Part shown: positions 1 to 5,706 of the stretch, piece after piece
How positions within the stretch are numbered: the stretch's first letter is position 1
Layout of the letters: every line of letters starts with the position of its first letter
Assembly: GCA_946623365.1 (NCBI GenBank)
Contig: CAMORE010000080.1
Span: forward strand, 1-9,543
DNA length: 9,543 nt
Reading direction: 5' to 3'
Origin: an uncultured Acinetobacter sp.
GTDB taxonomy: Bacteria > Cyanobacteriota > Vampirovibrionia > Gastranaerophilales > Gastranaerophilaceae
Made by a program: the position numbers and the translations under genes
The notes under the pieces: model-generated
Told to the model about the DNA's origin: nothing
Databases searched by the model: none
What the model saw: the letters and a program-made list of their open reading frames with translations, nothing else

Positions 1-2
1 TT

Positions 3-167
3 TGTTGTGGTGCAGGCGGTAATCCACCACCAAATGATAATAACAATATAAATATTTTTAAAAGACAATTTACACCGGAAGAAATTGCAAAAATTAAAGA
101 GGCTTGTAAAAACAATCTTTTAACAAAAGATTATTTATCAATAATGAATTACAATAAAAAATTTTAG
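3..167 (+). CDS. C-terminal fragment of an unidentified protein (5' end outside window)
   Basis: Frame 3 is open from the left edge to a TAG at 165-167 and gives 54 residues. The other two forward frames hit stops within about 50 bases. The fragment begins with a Cys-Cys-Gly-Ala-Gly-Gly stretch, then a Pro/Asn-rich spacer (NPPPNDNNNIN), then a short charged helical tail with FTPEEIAKIKEAC near its middle. Composition is like the downstream TPR gene (Asn- and Lys-rich, AT-rich codons). The beginning is missing, so no family can be assigned. The Gly/Pro/Asn-rich linker before a small helical tail would fit an exported protein, but that is a guess. It ends 67 bases before the next gene on the same strand. 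Confidence 0.5.
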   Translation, partial: CCGAGGNPPPNDNNNINIFKRQFTPEEIAKIKEACKNNLLTKDYLSIMNYNKKF

Positions 168-180
168 AAATAATGCACTG

Positions 181-210
181 TTGACAAAATAAAATAAATC
201 ATTAATTTAT
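181..210 (+). promoter_or_regulatory. Possible promoter of the TPR gene (perfect -35, weak -10)
   Basis: A perfect TTGACA lies at 181-186, 48 bases before the TPR-protein start. The -10 is weak: at 16-18 bp spacing only poor matches occur (TAATTT at 203-208, ATTTAT at 205-210). The better TATAAC at 208-213 would need a 21-bp spacer. The gene's ribosome-binding site (GGAAGG, 221-226) follows at good spacing. Confidence 0.25.
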
Positions 211-234
211 AACTACTAATGGAAGGTAGGTATT

Positions 235-966
235 ATGATTAAGAAATTTGTTTTGTGTAGTGTTGCAGGCATATTATTGAGTAATTGTGTTTTTGCAAGT
301 GATTGTGAGATTATTCATAAAAGTGTAAAATTTTATGAAAAACAAGATTTAACTAATGTTTGTAACCTTTATAATCTTGCAAATGAATATTATCGGAATA
401 AAAAATATCAAGAAGCATTAAATACATATGAAGATATTATTACTTTAAATCCGCAAGAGGAACGAGCTTACATAATAAGAGCAAAGATTTACAATAAATT
501 TAAAAACGATAAAAATGCTTATCGTGAATATATCAGATTGGTAAAAAACATTCCGGATTCAATTGAAGGAAATGAAAGGATGTATTGGTTTCATAAATAT
601 ATAACAGAAGATTATACAAATGCTCTTAAATATATAAATAAGGTAATTGAATTGACAAATGGAAAAAATGCTTTTTATATCTATGATAGAGGAAGTATAT
701 TTGAGAAAATGGGAAAATATGAAGAAGCGATTGCTGATTACACAAAATATGCACAATCCGATGACGAATATAATTATGATGCATATTTTGCACTGAGTCG
801 TTGTTATAAAGCACTTGGCGATGAGGCTAAAGAAAAAGAAGCAATGCTCAAGTGGGATTATGGATATCAAAAAAATAAAAACAAAAATAAATTAACTTTT
901 GCAGAAAAAATAAAATTGCGTTATTCTAACCTTAATGCGAAGTTTCATACATATTATTTATATTAG
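235..966 (+). CDS. Exported tetratricopeptide-repeat protein
   Basis: The 243-residue product starts with a classical signal peptide: MIKK, a hydrophobic core at residues 5-20, and VFA|SD as a likely signal peptidase I site after Ala21. Cys18 is preceded by Asn, so this is not a good lipobox. TPR-type helical pairs run roughly at residues 42-75 (with ANEYY...KKYQEALNTYEDIITLNP), 76-109, a degenerate pair at about 112-143, 144-177 (GSIFEKMGKYEEAIADYTKY) and 178-211. A Lys/Asn-rich tail follows. TPRs are protein-binding scaffolds, so a periplasmic or surface adaptor role is inferred and the partner is unknown. The start is supported by GGAAGG at 221-226, eight bases before the ATG. The gene is convergent with another exported TPR protein and shares a terminator with it. 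Confidence 0.85.
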   Translation: MIKKFVLCSVAGILLSNCVFASDCEIIHKSVKFYEKQDLTNVCNLYNLANEYYRNKKYQEALNTYEDIITLNPQEERAYIIRAKIYNKFKNDKNAYREYIRLVKNIPDSIEGNERMYWFHKYITEDYTNALKYINKVIELTNGKNAFYIYDRGSIFEKMGKYEEAIADYTKYAQSDDEYNYDAYFALSRCYKALGDEAKEKEAMLKWDYGYQKNKNKNKLTFAEKIKLRYSNLNAKFHTYYLY

Positions 967-990
967 AAATTTTAAATTTAAAAAGTTAGT

Positions 991-1033
991 AATAACAACA
1001 AAAAAGCGGTAAAACCGCTTTTTTGTTGTTATT
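991..1033. terminator. Bidirectional intrinsic terminator between convergent genes
   Basis: A perfect 20-bp inverted repeat (arms 991-1010 and 1014-1033) has a 3-base AAA loop. The core is GCGGT/ACCGC followed by six T on the + strand. Because the arms are symmetrical, the - strand transcript also reads through a GC core into six U. It begins 25 bases after the stop of the + gene and ends 18 bases before the stop of the - gene, where a shared terminator is expected. Confidence 0.92.
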
Positions 1034-1051
1034 CTATTTCTTTATTTTTGC

Positions 1052-2281
1052 CTATTCTTCTTCTTCACCTGCTGTTCTACCATATTTACGAATAGTAGAA
1101 TTTAACAGATTTTGATGATGTTTATCTCTGTATATTTGACAAAGAAGTTTATATGCATGTTTATTATACGGATTCTGCTTTAAAATTACTTCTAACTGTT
1201 CGATAGCTGAATTAGAACGTTTTGTATAATAGTCTATTAAAGCAGGCAATGTATCGGTTAAATCATTTTCATCTGTTGCCATAGCAATTTCCGCACAACT
1301 TTTAGCATTGTCAAATTCTTCAGCATCAAGATACATAACAGCTATTTCATAATAAACTTCCGATTTGCTTCTTCTGTCAGATTTTGTTTGAGCAACCGCT
1401 TGATATTCTCTTGCTGCTTTATCATATTCCGCGCGTCTTCTGTATTGTTCTGCAAGCGCTAAATGTGTTGCAACATCACTTGCTACAACTTCATCAAGAT
1501 TTTTTGTATCATTTGTTACAGGAACATTCAGAGTATTTAAGATTTCAGATACCGTAAATAGCTTTGATTGCTCTGTTGTTGATAACGGAACATTTGTAAC
1601 ATCAGGTTTAACTGAATAAACTAAAGCTAAAGTCTTCAAATCACGAGTTGTAATTTCTGTATTGAACTTTGTTCCGATAGGATACATAACGTCATATATA
1701 CTTGAACTTGCTCCTGTCAAACCCAATGAATGACCGATTTCTTGAAGAGCTGATGAGAAAAGCTGTTTTGAATCTAAACTGTGATTTTTTGCATCTTGTT
1801 TATTGAAAACAATTGTAGAACCTGTTATTTTATTACCGTTAATTGTAAAGGAGTGAACTCCGATTGATTTTTTGTTATCGGTATTTTTAAAATAACACTT
1901 CATATCTGCATTACCTGCGTCTTCAACAAATTCAAAACTTACAAGTCCTTCGCTCGCTCTCTGCCAAGCTTGATAAGCACTCATAACTACTTCTCTGTAG
2001 TAATCAGGAACGTCAGCGGAATCCTGTACATATACTTTTAGAGGAAATGTGGATTTATTCCATCTGATAATTTTACCGCTTTTTGCAACATTTCTGAAAT
2101 AACTGTCAATAACTGCAGCTTTAACTGTCTTTTCGCTCATTGATTTGTCATAACCCAGAGTAATTGCGTATGAATTTTTTAAATTAAATTCCGGAGCTTG
2201 CGTATCAATTTTATTATTGATATTCAATAGTGCAGCTGTTCCTGCCGCCATAAGGAATGTACAAACAATAATCTTTTTCAT
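1052..2281 (-). CDS. Exported matrixin-like (M10-type) protein with degenerate zinc site and C-terminal TPRs
   Basis: I place the start at 2281 (409 residues) rather than the upstream ATG at 2299 (415 residues). The internal ATG begins a clean signal peptide, MKKIIVCTFLMAAGTAALL, with GAGGT 11 bases upstream. The outer ATG has no ribosome-binding site and would lie only about 13 bases from the likely transcript start. Residue numbers here count from the 2299 ATG. Residues 80-138 have the matrixin N-lobe pattern (IRW..STFPLKVYV, AYQAWQ, VSFEFVE..NADMKCYF). Residues 186-207 are QEIGHSLGLTGAS followed by the Met-turn DVMYP. The family motif is HExxHxxGxx(G)H. Here the first His is Gln186 and the third ligand is Gly196 or Ala197, while Glu187 and His190 remain, so catalysis is doubtful. 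Residues about 275-390 form TPR-like helical pairs, and the protein ends in EEEE. It probably acts outside the cytoplasm as a binding protein; substrate unknown. Confidence 0.85.
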   Translation of the reverse strand: MKKIIVCTFLMAAGTAALLNINNKIDTQAPEFNLKNSYAITLGYDKSMSEKTVKAAVIDSYFRNVAKSGKIIRWNKSTFPLKVYVQDSADVPDYYREVVMSAYQAWQRASEGLVSFEFVEDAGNADMKCYFKNTDNKKSIGVHSFTINGNKITGSTIVFNKQDAKNHSLDSKQLFSSALQEIGHSLGLTGASSSIYDVMYPIGTKFNTEITTRDLKTLALVYSVKPDVTNVPLSTTEQSKLFTVSEILNTLNVPVTNDTKNLDEVVASDVATHLALAEQYRRRAEYDKAAREYQAVAQTKSDRRSKSEVYYEIAVMYLDAEEFDNAKSCAEIAMATDENDLTDTLPALIDYYTKRSNSAIEQLEVILKQNPYNKHAYKLLCQIYRDKHHQNLLNSTIRKYGRTAGEEEE

Positions 2282-2319
2282 TTTTTTTTGAGACCTCATT
2301 TTTATATTCTAACTTTTAC

Positions 2320-2325
2320 ATTATA
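2320..2325 (-). promoter_or_regulatory. -10 box of the matrixin-like gene
   Basis: On the - strand there is a perfect TATAAT (ATTATA on +). No good -35 is found at 16-18 bp. Transcription would start near 2313, leaving about 30 bases of leader to the 2281 start. The site lies in the 53-base gap behind the 147-residue gene, so the matrixin-like gene may be transcribed independently of it. Confidence 0.4.
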
Positions 2326-2352
2326 CATGAAAACACGAAAAAATATAATTTG

Positions 2353-2796
2353 CTAAACTTTTGAATTAACAAAACTATAATTTCCAAATGAAGAAGACAT
2401 TAAGGAATATTTTTGCAATGCTGAATAAGTGCGGACAGCTGTAGATTTTGACATTCCGTTTGCAGTCATTTTGTCAACAAAAGATTTTGCATTTGCCAAC
2501 TCGCCTTCAGGAGAATTAGTTAAGATATTTAGAGTATTTTGAAAATTGCTCGCGGAATTGTTGCCAAATAATGAAGTCATCATTGTATTATATGTATTCA
2601 TATTGGTATATTCTCTTAAAGTAATTTCGTATTCACCGTTTTTAAGACGAGTTAAAGTACTTTCGTCTAAAATTGACGGTAAACTATTCAATTGCTGTTT
2701 AATAGCCTGCACCTTATCAGCTTGAGATGAAAATCCGACTTTAGATAAAAGCAGATTATTCTGCAATATTGAACTAATATCCGATATTTCTGACAT
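2353..2796 (-). CDS. Uncharacterised 147-residue helical protein
   Basis: I do not recognise a family. The product is rich in Ser, Asn, Leu and Thr and has no signal peptide, membrane segment or cysteine. Three blocks are visible: a polar helical N-terminus (residues 1-40, ISSILQNNLLLSKV then QADKVQAIKQQLNSL), a middle part with LTRLKNGEYEITLREYTNMNTYNTMM, and a C-terminal helical stretch (ELANAKSFVDKMTANGMSKSTAVRTYSALQKY). A Ser/Asn/Phe-rich tail follows (SSSFGNYSFVNSKV). The start is supported by AGGA (+ strand 2805-2808) eight bases upstream and by a good promoter before it. The lack of a signal peptide together with a Ser/Asn-rich, helical composition recalls small cytoplasmic or specialised-secretion (flagellar-type) proteins, but that is only a guess. 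It runs divergently from valS. Confidence 0.75.
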   Translation of the reverse strand: MSEISDISSILQNNLLLSKVGFSSQADKVQAIKQQLNSLPSILDESTLTRLKNGEYEITLREYTNMNTYNTMMTSLFGNNSASNFQNTLNILTNSPEGELANAKSFVDKMTANGMSKSTAVRTYSALQKYSLMSSSFGNYSFVNSKV

Positions 2797-2819
2797 ATTC
2801 CTAATCCTTTTTCAAACTT

Positions 2820-2848
2820 ATTATACAATAACGAACTATTTTTTACAA
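2820..2848 (-). promoter_or_regulatory. Promoter of the 147-residue gene
   Basis: On the - strand, TTGTAA (2848-2843, 4 of 6) and TATAAT (2825-2820, 6 of 6) are separated by 17 bp. The predicted start near 2813 leaves a leader of about 17 bases that includes the AGGA ribosome-binding site. Confidence 0.55.
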
Positions 2849-2861
2849 TAAATTTTTATAT

Positions 2862-2890
2862 TTTACTCTTTGTGGTATTATTTTTATAAG
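2862..2890 (+). promoter_or_regulatory. valS promoter (two overlapping candidates)
   Basis: TTTACT (2862-2867) and TATAAG (2885-2890) are separated by 17 bp. An overlapping alternative is the extended -10 TGGTATTAT (2873-2881). Either gives a leader of roughly 15-27 bases before the 2915 start and places transcription initiation downstream of the TTG at 2870. No T-box or other structured leader fits in this short space. Confidence 0.45.
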
Positions 2891-2914
2891 ATTATACACT
2901 TAGAGGGAATTTTT

Positions 2915-5584
2915 ATGACAGAAACTTTAACACAAAAAATAAAAATAGAAGATTTGCCGACTGTTTATGATGCAAAATCTACAGAAGAAGCTATGTACAA
3001 ATTTTGGGAAGACGGTGAGTATTTTAAAGCAAATGCGCATTCAAACAAACCGCCTTTCACCATTGTAATACCGCCGCCAAACGTAACAGGCGTTTTGCAC
3101 ATGGGACACGCTCTTGACGGAACTCTGCAAGACATCTTAACTCGTTATCACAGAATGAGCGGATACGAAGCATTGTGGCTTCCGGGAACAGACCATGCAG
3201 GTCTTGCAACTCAAAATGTTGTTGAAAAACAACTGGCAAAAGAAGGTTTGACACGCCACGATTTAGGCAGAGAAAAATTTGTAGAAAGAACATGGGAATG
3301 GGCAAATGAACATAAATCAGCTATTTTAAACCAATTTAAACGATTGGGGGCATCTTTTGACCGCTCAAGAGAAAGATTTACGTTTGATAAAGGTTGCTCT
3401 GATGCAGTTAAAGAAGTTTTTGTTACTTTATACAATAAGGGGTTAATCTATAAGGGTGCATATATTGTTAACTGGTGTCCGCGCTGTCAATCAGCTATTT
3501 CAGATATTGAAACCGAATATGAAACAGAGCAGGGACATTTGTGGGAAATATCATACCCGCTTGTTAATGAACCGGGAGCTATTATTGTTGATACAACACG
3601 TCCTGAAACAATGTTTGGCGATGTTGCTATTGCAGTTCATCCCGATGATAAAAAATATTCCGAACTTATCGGTAAAAACGTTTTAATCCCGCTTACAAAT
3701 CGTGTAATACCGATTATTGCCGATGAATACGTTGATAAATCATTTGGAACAGGCGCTGTTAAAATTACACCTGCTCACGACCCTAACGATTTTGAGGTTG
3801 GTAAACGTCATAACTTTAAACCAATTTGGGTTATTGATGAAGAGGGTAAAATGAAAGCTTGTGCTGAAGTTCCTCCTGAATATCAAGGTCTTGACAGATA
3901 TGAAGCTCGCCAAAAAGTTGTTGATATGCTTTCTTATAACAATTTCTTGCTAAGAGTAAAAGACCACGAACATAACGTTGGTAAATGTCAAAGATGTAAT
4001 ACTACAATTGAACCGTTATTATCAGAACAGTGGTTTGTAAAAATGGGACCTCTTGCAAAAGAAGCTATTGCAGCGGTAAAAGACGGAAGAATTAATTTTA
4101 TTCCTGAACGCTGGACAAAAAATTACTTAGGCTGGATGGAAAATATCAGAGATTGGTGTATCTCACGTCAAATTTGGTGGGGACATCAAATACCTGCCTA
4201 TTACCATAAAACTACGGGAGAAATGGTTGTAGCTAAAGAAAATCCTGATCCTGAAAATTATGTTCAAGAATCTGATTGTCTTGATACATGGTTTTCATCA
4301 GGCTTATGGCCATTCTCTACAATGGGATTCCCGAATTCTGAAACAGATGATTTCAAAAAATTCTATCCGACAAGTGTGCTTGTAACGGGATTTGATATTA
4401 TTTTCTTCTGGGTTGCAAGAATGATTACTATGGGGCTGGAATTCACCGGTAAAGCACCGTTCAAGGATGTTTATATCCATGGTTTAATCAGGGATGAAAA
4501 AGGTCAAAAAATGTCTAAATCCAAAGGAAATACTATTGACCCTGTTGAAATTATAGAAAAGTACGGTTGTGATGCCTTGAGATTTACCATGACATCTCTT
4601 TGTACATACGGAGGTCAGGATATTAAGGTTTCTGACGAAAGATTTGAATACGGCAGAAATTTTGCTAACAAAATCTGGAATGCTTCAAGGTTTGTACTTA
4701 TGAACCTTGACGGAGTTGATGATAATCCTATCGATAAAGATAAATTAACTCTTGTTGACAAGTGGATTTTAAATCAATTAAACGAAACAGCAAAAACGGT
4801 TAATGAGAATATGAAAGAATATAGAATAGGTGAAATCGCCCATACTCTTTATGATTTCTTCCGCAGTGAATACTGTGACTGGTATGTTGAAATTGCAAAA
4901 ATTCAACTGCAGGATGAAAAACTTAAGCTTAATACTCAAAGAGTCTTAAGATACGTTCTTGATATGTCTCTTCGTATGCTTCACCCGATTATGCCGCATA
5001 TAACAGAATCTGTATGGCAGTTAATTCCGGGAGGTAAAAATATAAAAGAAACTTCAGCACTTATTATTGCCGAGTATCCTACATATAAAGAAGAATTGGT
5101 ATTTACTAAAGAAGCGGAAGAAATGAAACTTGTCTTTGACACAATTACTTCTCTGAGAAATGTAAGACAAAGCTTTAATATACCTACATCTGCAACTGTT
5201 GACGTTGAGATTAGAGCTGAAGGAAGGGAAAAAGAAATCTTTAAAACAATAGAATCTTATATTCACAGACTTGCAAAGGTTAATAACATCTCTTATGCAG
5301 AGATTTCAGCGCCTGTTCCTCCAAAGAGCGCGGCTGCAGTTGTTTCTGCTTCTAAACTTATTGTTCCTCTTGCAGATTTAATCGATTTAAATGCTGAAAT
5401 TAAAAGACAGGAAAAGAAGTTAGAAAAGCTTACAAATGAAAAAAATTCTCTACAAGGTAGAATGAAAAACGAAAAATTTGTTGCTAATGCTCCGCGTGAA
5501 CTTGTAGAACAGACAAACGCAAGAATAGAGGAAATTATTACTCAAGAAAAAGCAATACAAGAGCTAATAACTTCTTTAAAATAA
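2915..5584 (+). CDS. valS: Valyl-tRNA synthetase
   Basis: Cytoplasmic class I synthetase joining valine to tRNA(Val) with ATP; essential. The product is 889 residues, within the usual bacterial ValRS range (about 880-950). The HIGH-type motif is HMGH at residues 62-65 within PPPNVTGVLHMGHAL. WCPRC (187-191) and CQRC (358-361) are the Cys pairs expected for zinc binding. The CP1 editing domain has TTRPETMFGD (from 227) and GTGAVKITPAHDPNDFEVG. KMSKS is at 532-536 (GQKMSKSKGN). The DW..SRQIWWGHQIPAY block is present, then the anticodon-binding helical domain (about 630-760). A charged coiled coil at about 820-889 matches the ValRS C-terminal tRNA-binding arm. The frame is open upstream to a TTG at 2870, but the ATG at 2915 has GAGG (2903-2906) eight bases upstream, and the extra 15 residues would overlap the promoter. 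No broken motif. Confidence 0.98.
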   Translation: MTETLTQKIKIEDLPTVYDAKSTEEAMYKFWEDGEYFKANAHSNKPPFTIVIPPPNVTGVLHMGHALDGTLQDILTRYHRMSGYEALWLPGTDHAGLATQNVVEKQLAKEGLTRHDLGREKFVERTWEWANEHKSAILNQFKRLGASFDRSRERFTFDKGCSDAVKEVFVTLYNKGLIYKGAYIVNWCPRCQSAISDIETEYETEQGHLWEISYPLVNEPGAIIVDTTRPETMFGDVAIAVHPDDKKYSELIGKNVLIPLTNRVIPIIADEYVDKSFGTGAVKITPAHDPNDFEVGKRHNFKPIWVIDEEGKMKACAEVPPEYQGLDRYEARQKVVDMLSYNNFLLRVKDHEHNVGKCQRCNTTIEPLLSEQWFVKMGPLAKEAIAAVKDGRINFIPERWTKNYLGWMENIRDWCISRQIWWGHQIPAYYHKTTGEMVVAKENPDPENYVQESDCLDTWFSSGLWPFSTMGFPNSETDDFKKFYPTSVLVTGFDIIFFWVARMITMGLEFTGKAPFKDVYIHGLIRDEKGQKMSKSKGNTIDPVEIIEKYGCDALRFTMTSLCTYGGQDIKVSDERFEYGRNFANKIWNASRFVLMNLDGVDDNPIDKDKLTLVDKWILNQLNETAKTVNENMKEYRIGEIAHTLYDFFRSEYCDWYVEIAKIQLQDEKLKLNTQRVLRYVLDMSLRMLHPIMPHITESVWQLIPGGKNIKETSALIIAEYPTYKEELVFTKEAEEMKLVFDTITSLRNVRQSFNIPTSATVDVEIRAEGREKEIFKTIESYIHRLAKVNNISYAEISAPVPPKSAAAVVSASKLIVPLADLIDLNAEIKRQEKKLEKLTNEKNSLQGRMKNEKFVANAPRELVEQTNARIEEIITQEKAIQELITSLK

Positions 5585-5596
5585 TATCAAAACTTT

Positions 5597-5638
5597 TGTG
5601 CACAATTATTGTATTAATATATACAATAATTGTGCACA
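5597..5638. repeat. Perfect 18-bp inverted repeat between valS and the AsmA-like gene
   Basis: Arms 5597-5614 and 5621-5638 are exactly complementary around a 6-base loop (TAATAT). Each arm ends in the palindrome TGTGCACA. It starts 12 bases after the valS stop. No T-run follows on either strand, so it is not a standard intrinsic terminator, although an AU-rich hairpin at the 3' end of valS mRNA could stabilise or end the transcript. An operator for a dimeric regulator is the alternative. Confidence 0.75.
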
Positions 5639-5681
5639 TATATTACTAATTTACTATATATGGTTGATTAAATTTAATTCG

Positions 5682-5697
5682 TATAATAACATATAAT
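5682..5697 (+). promoter_or_regulatory. Twin TATAAT boxes just before the AsmA-like start
   Basis: Two perfect TATAAT hexamers lie at 5682-5687 and 5692-5697. The ATG is at 5707. The second would start transcription at about 5704, essentially at the ATG; the first would leave about 12 bases. -35 matches are poor (TTGATT at 5664-5669 is badly spaced; TTAAAT at 5668-5673 is 18 bp from the second box). No Shine-Dalgarno sequence is visible between them and the ATG. Confidence 0.45.
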
Positions 5698-5706
5698 ATA
5701 GTTATC

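Noticed and set aside
2282..2299. ATG at 2299 as start of the matrixin-like protein
   Set aside because: It has no Shine-Dalgarno sequence and lies about 13 bases after the probable transcript start; the ATG at 2281 starts a clean signal peptide and has GAGGT upstream.
2870..2914. TTG start extending ValS by 15 residues
   Set aside because: It has no ribosome-binding site, overlaps the likely promoter, and the ATG at 2915 has GAGG at ideal spacing and the normal ValRS N-terminus.
5597..5638. Intrinsic terminator for valS
   Set aside because: No T-run follows the stem on either strand and the stem is AT-rich, so I list it as an inverted repeat of unknown role.
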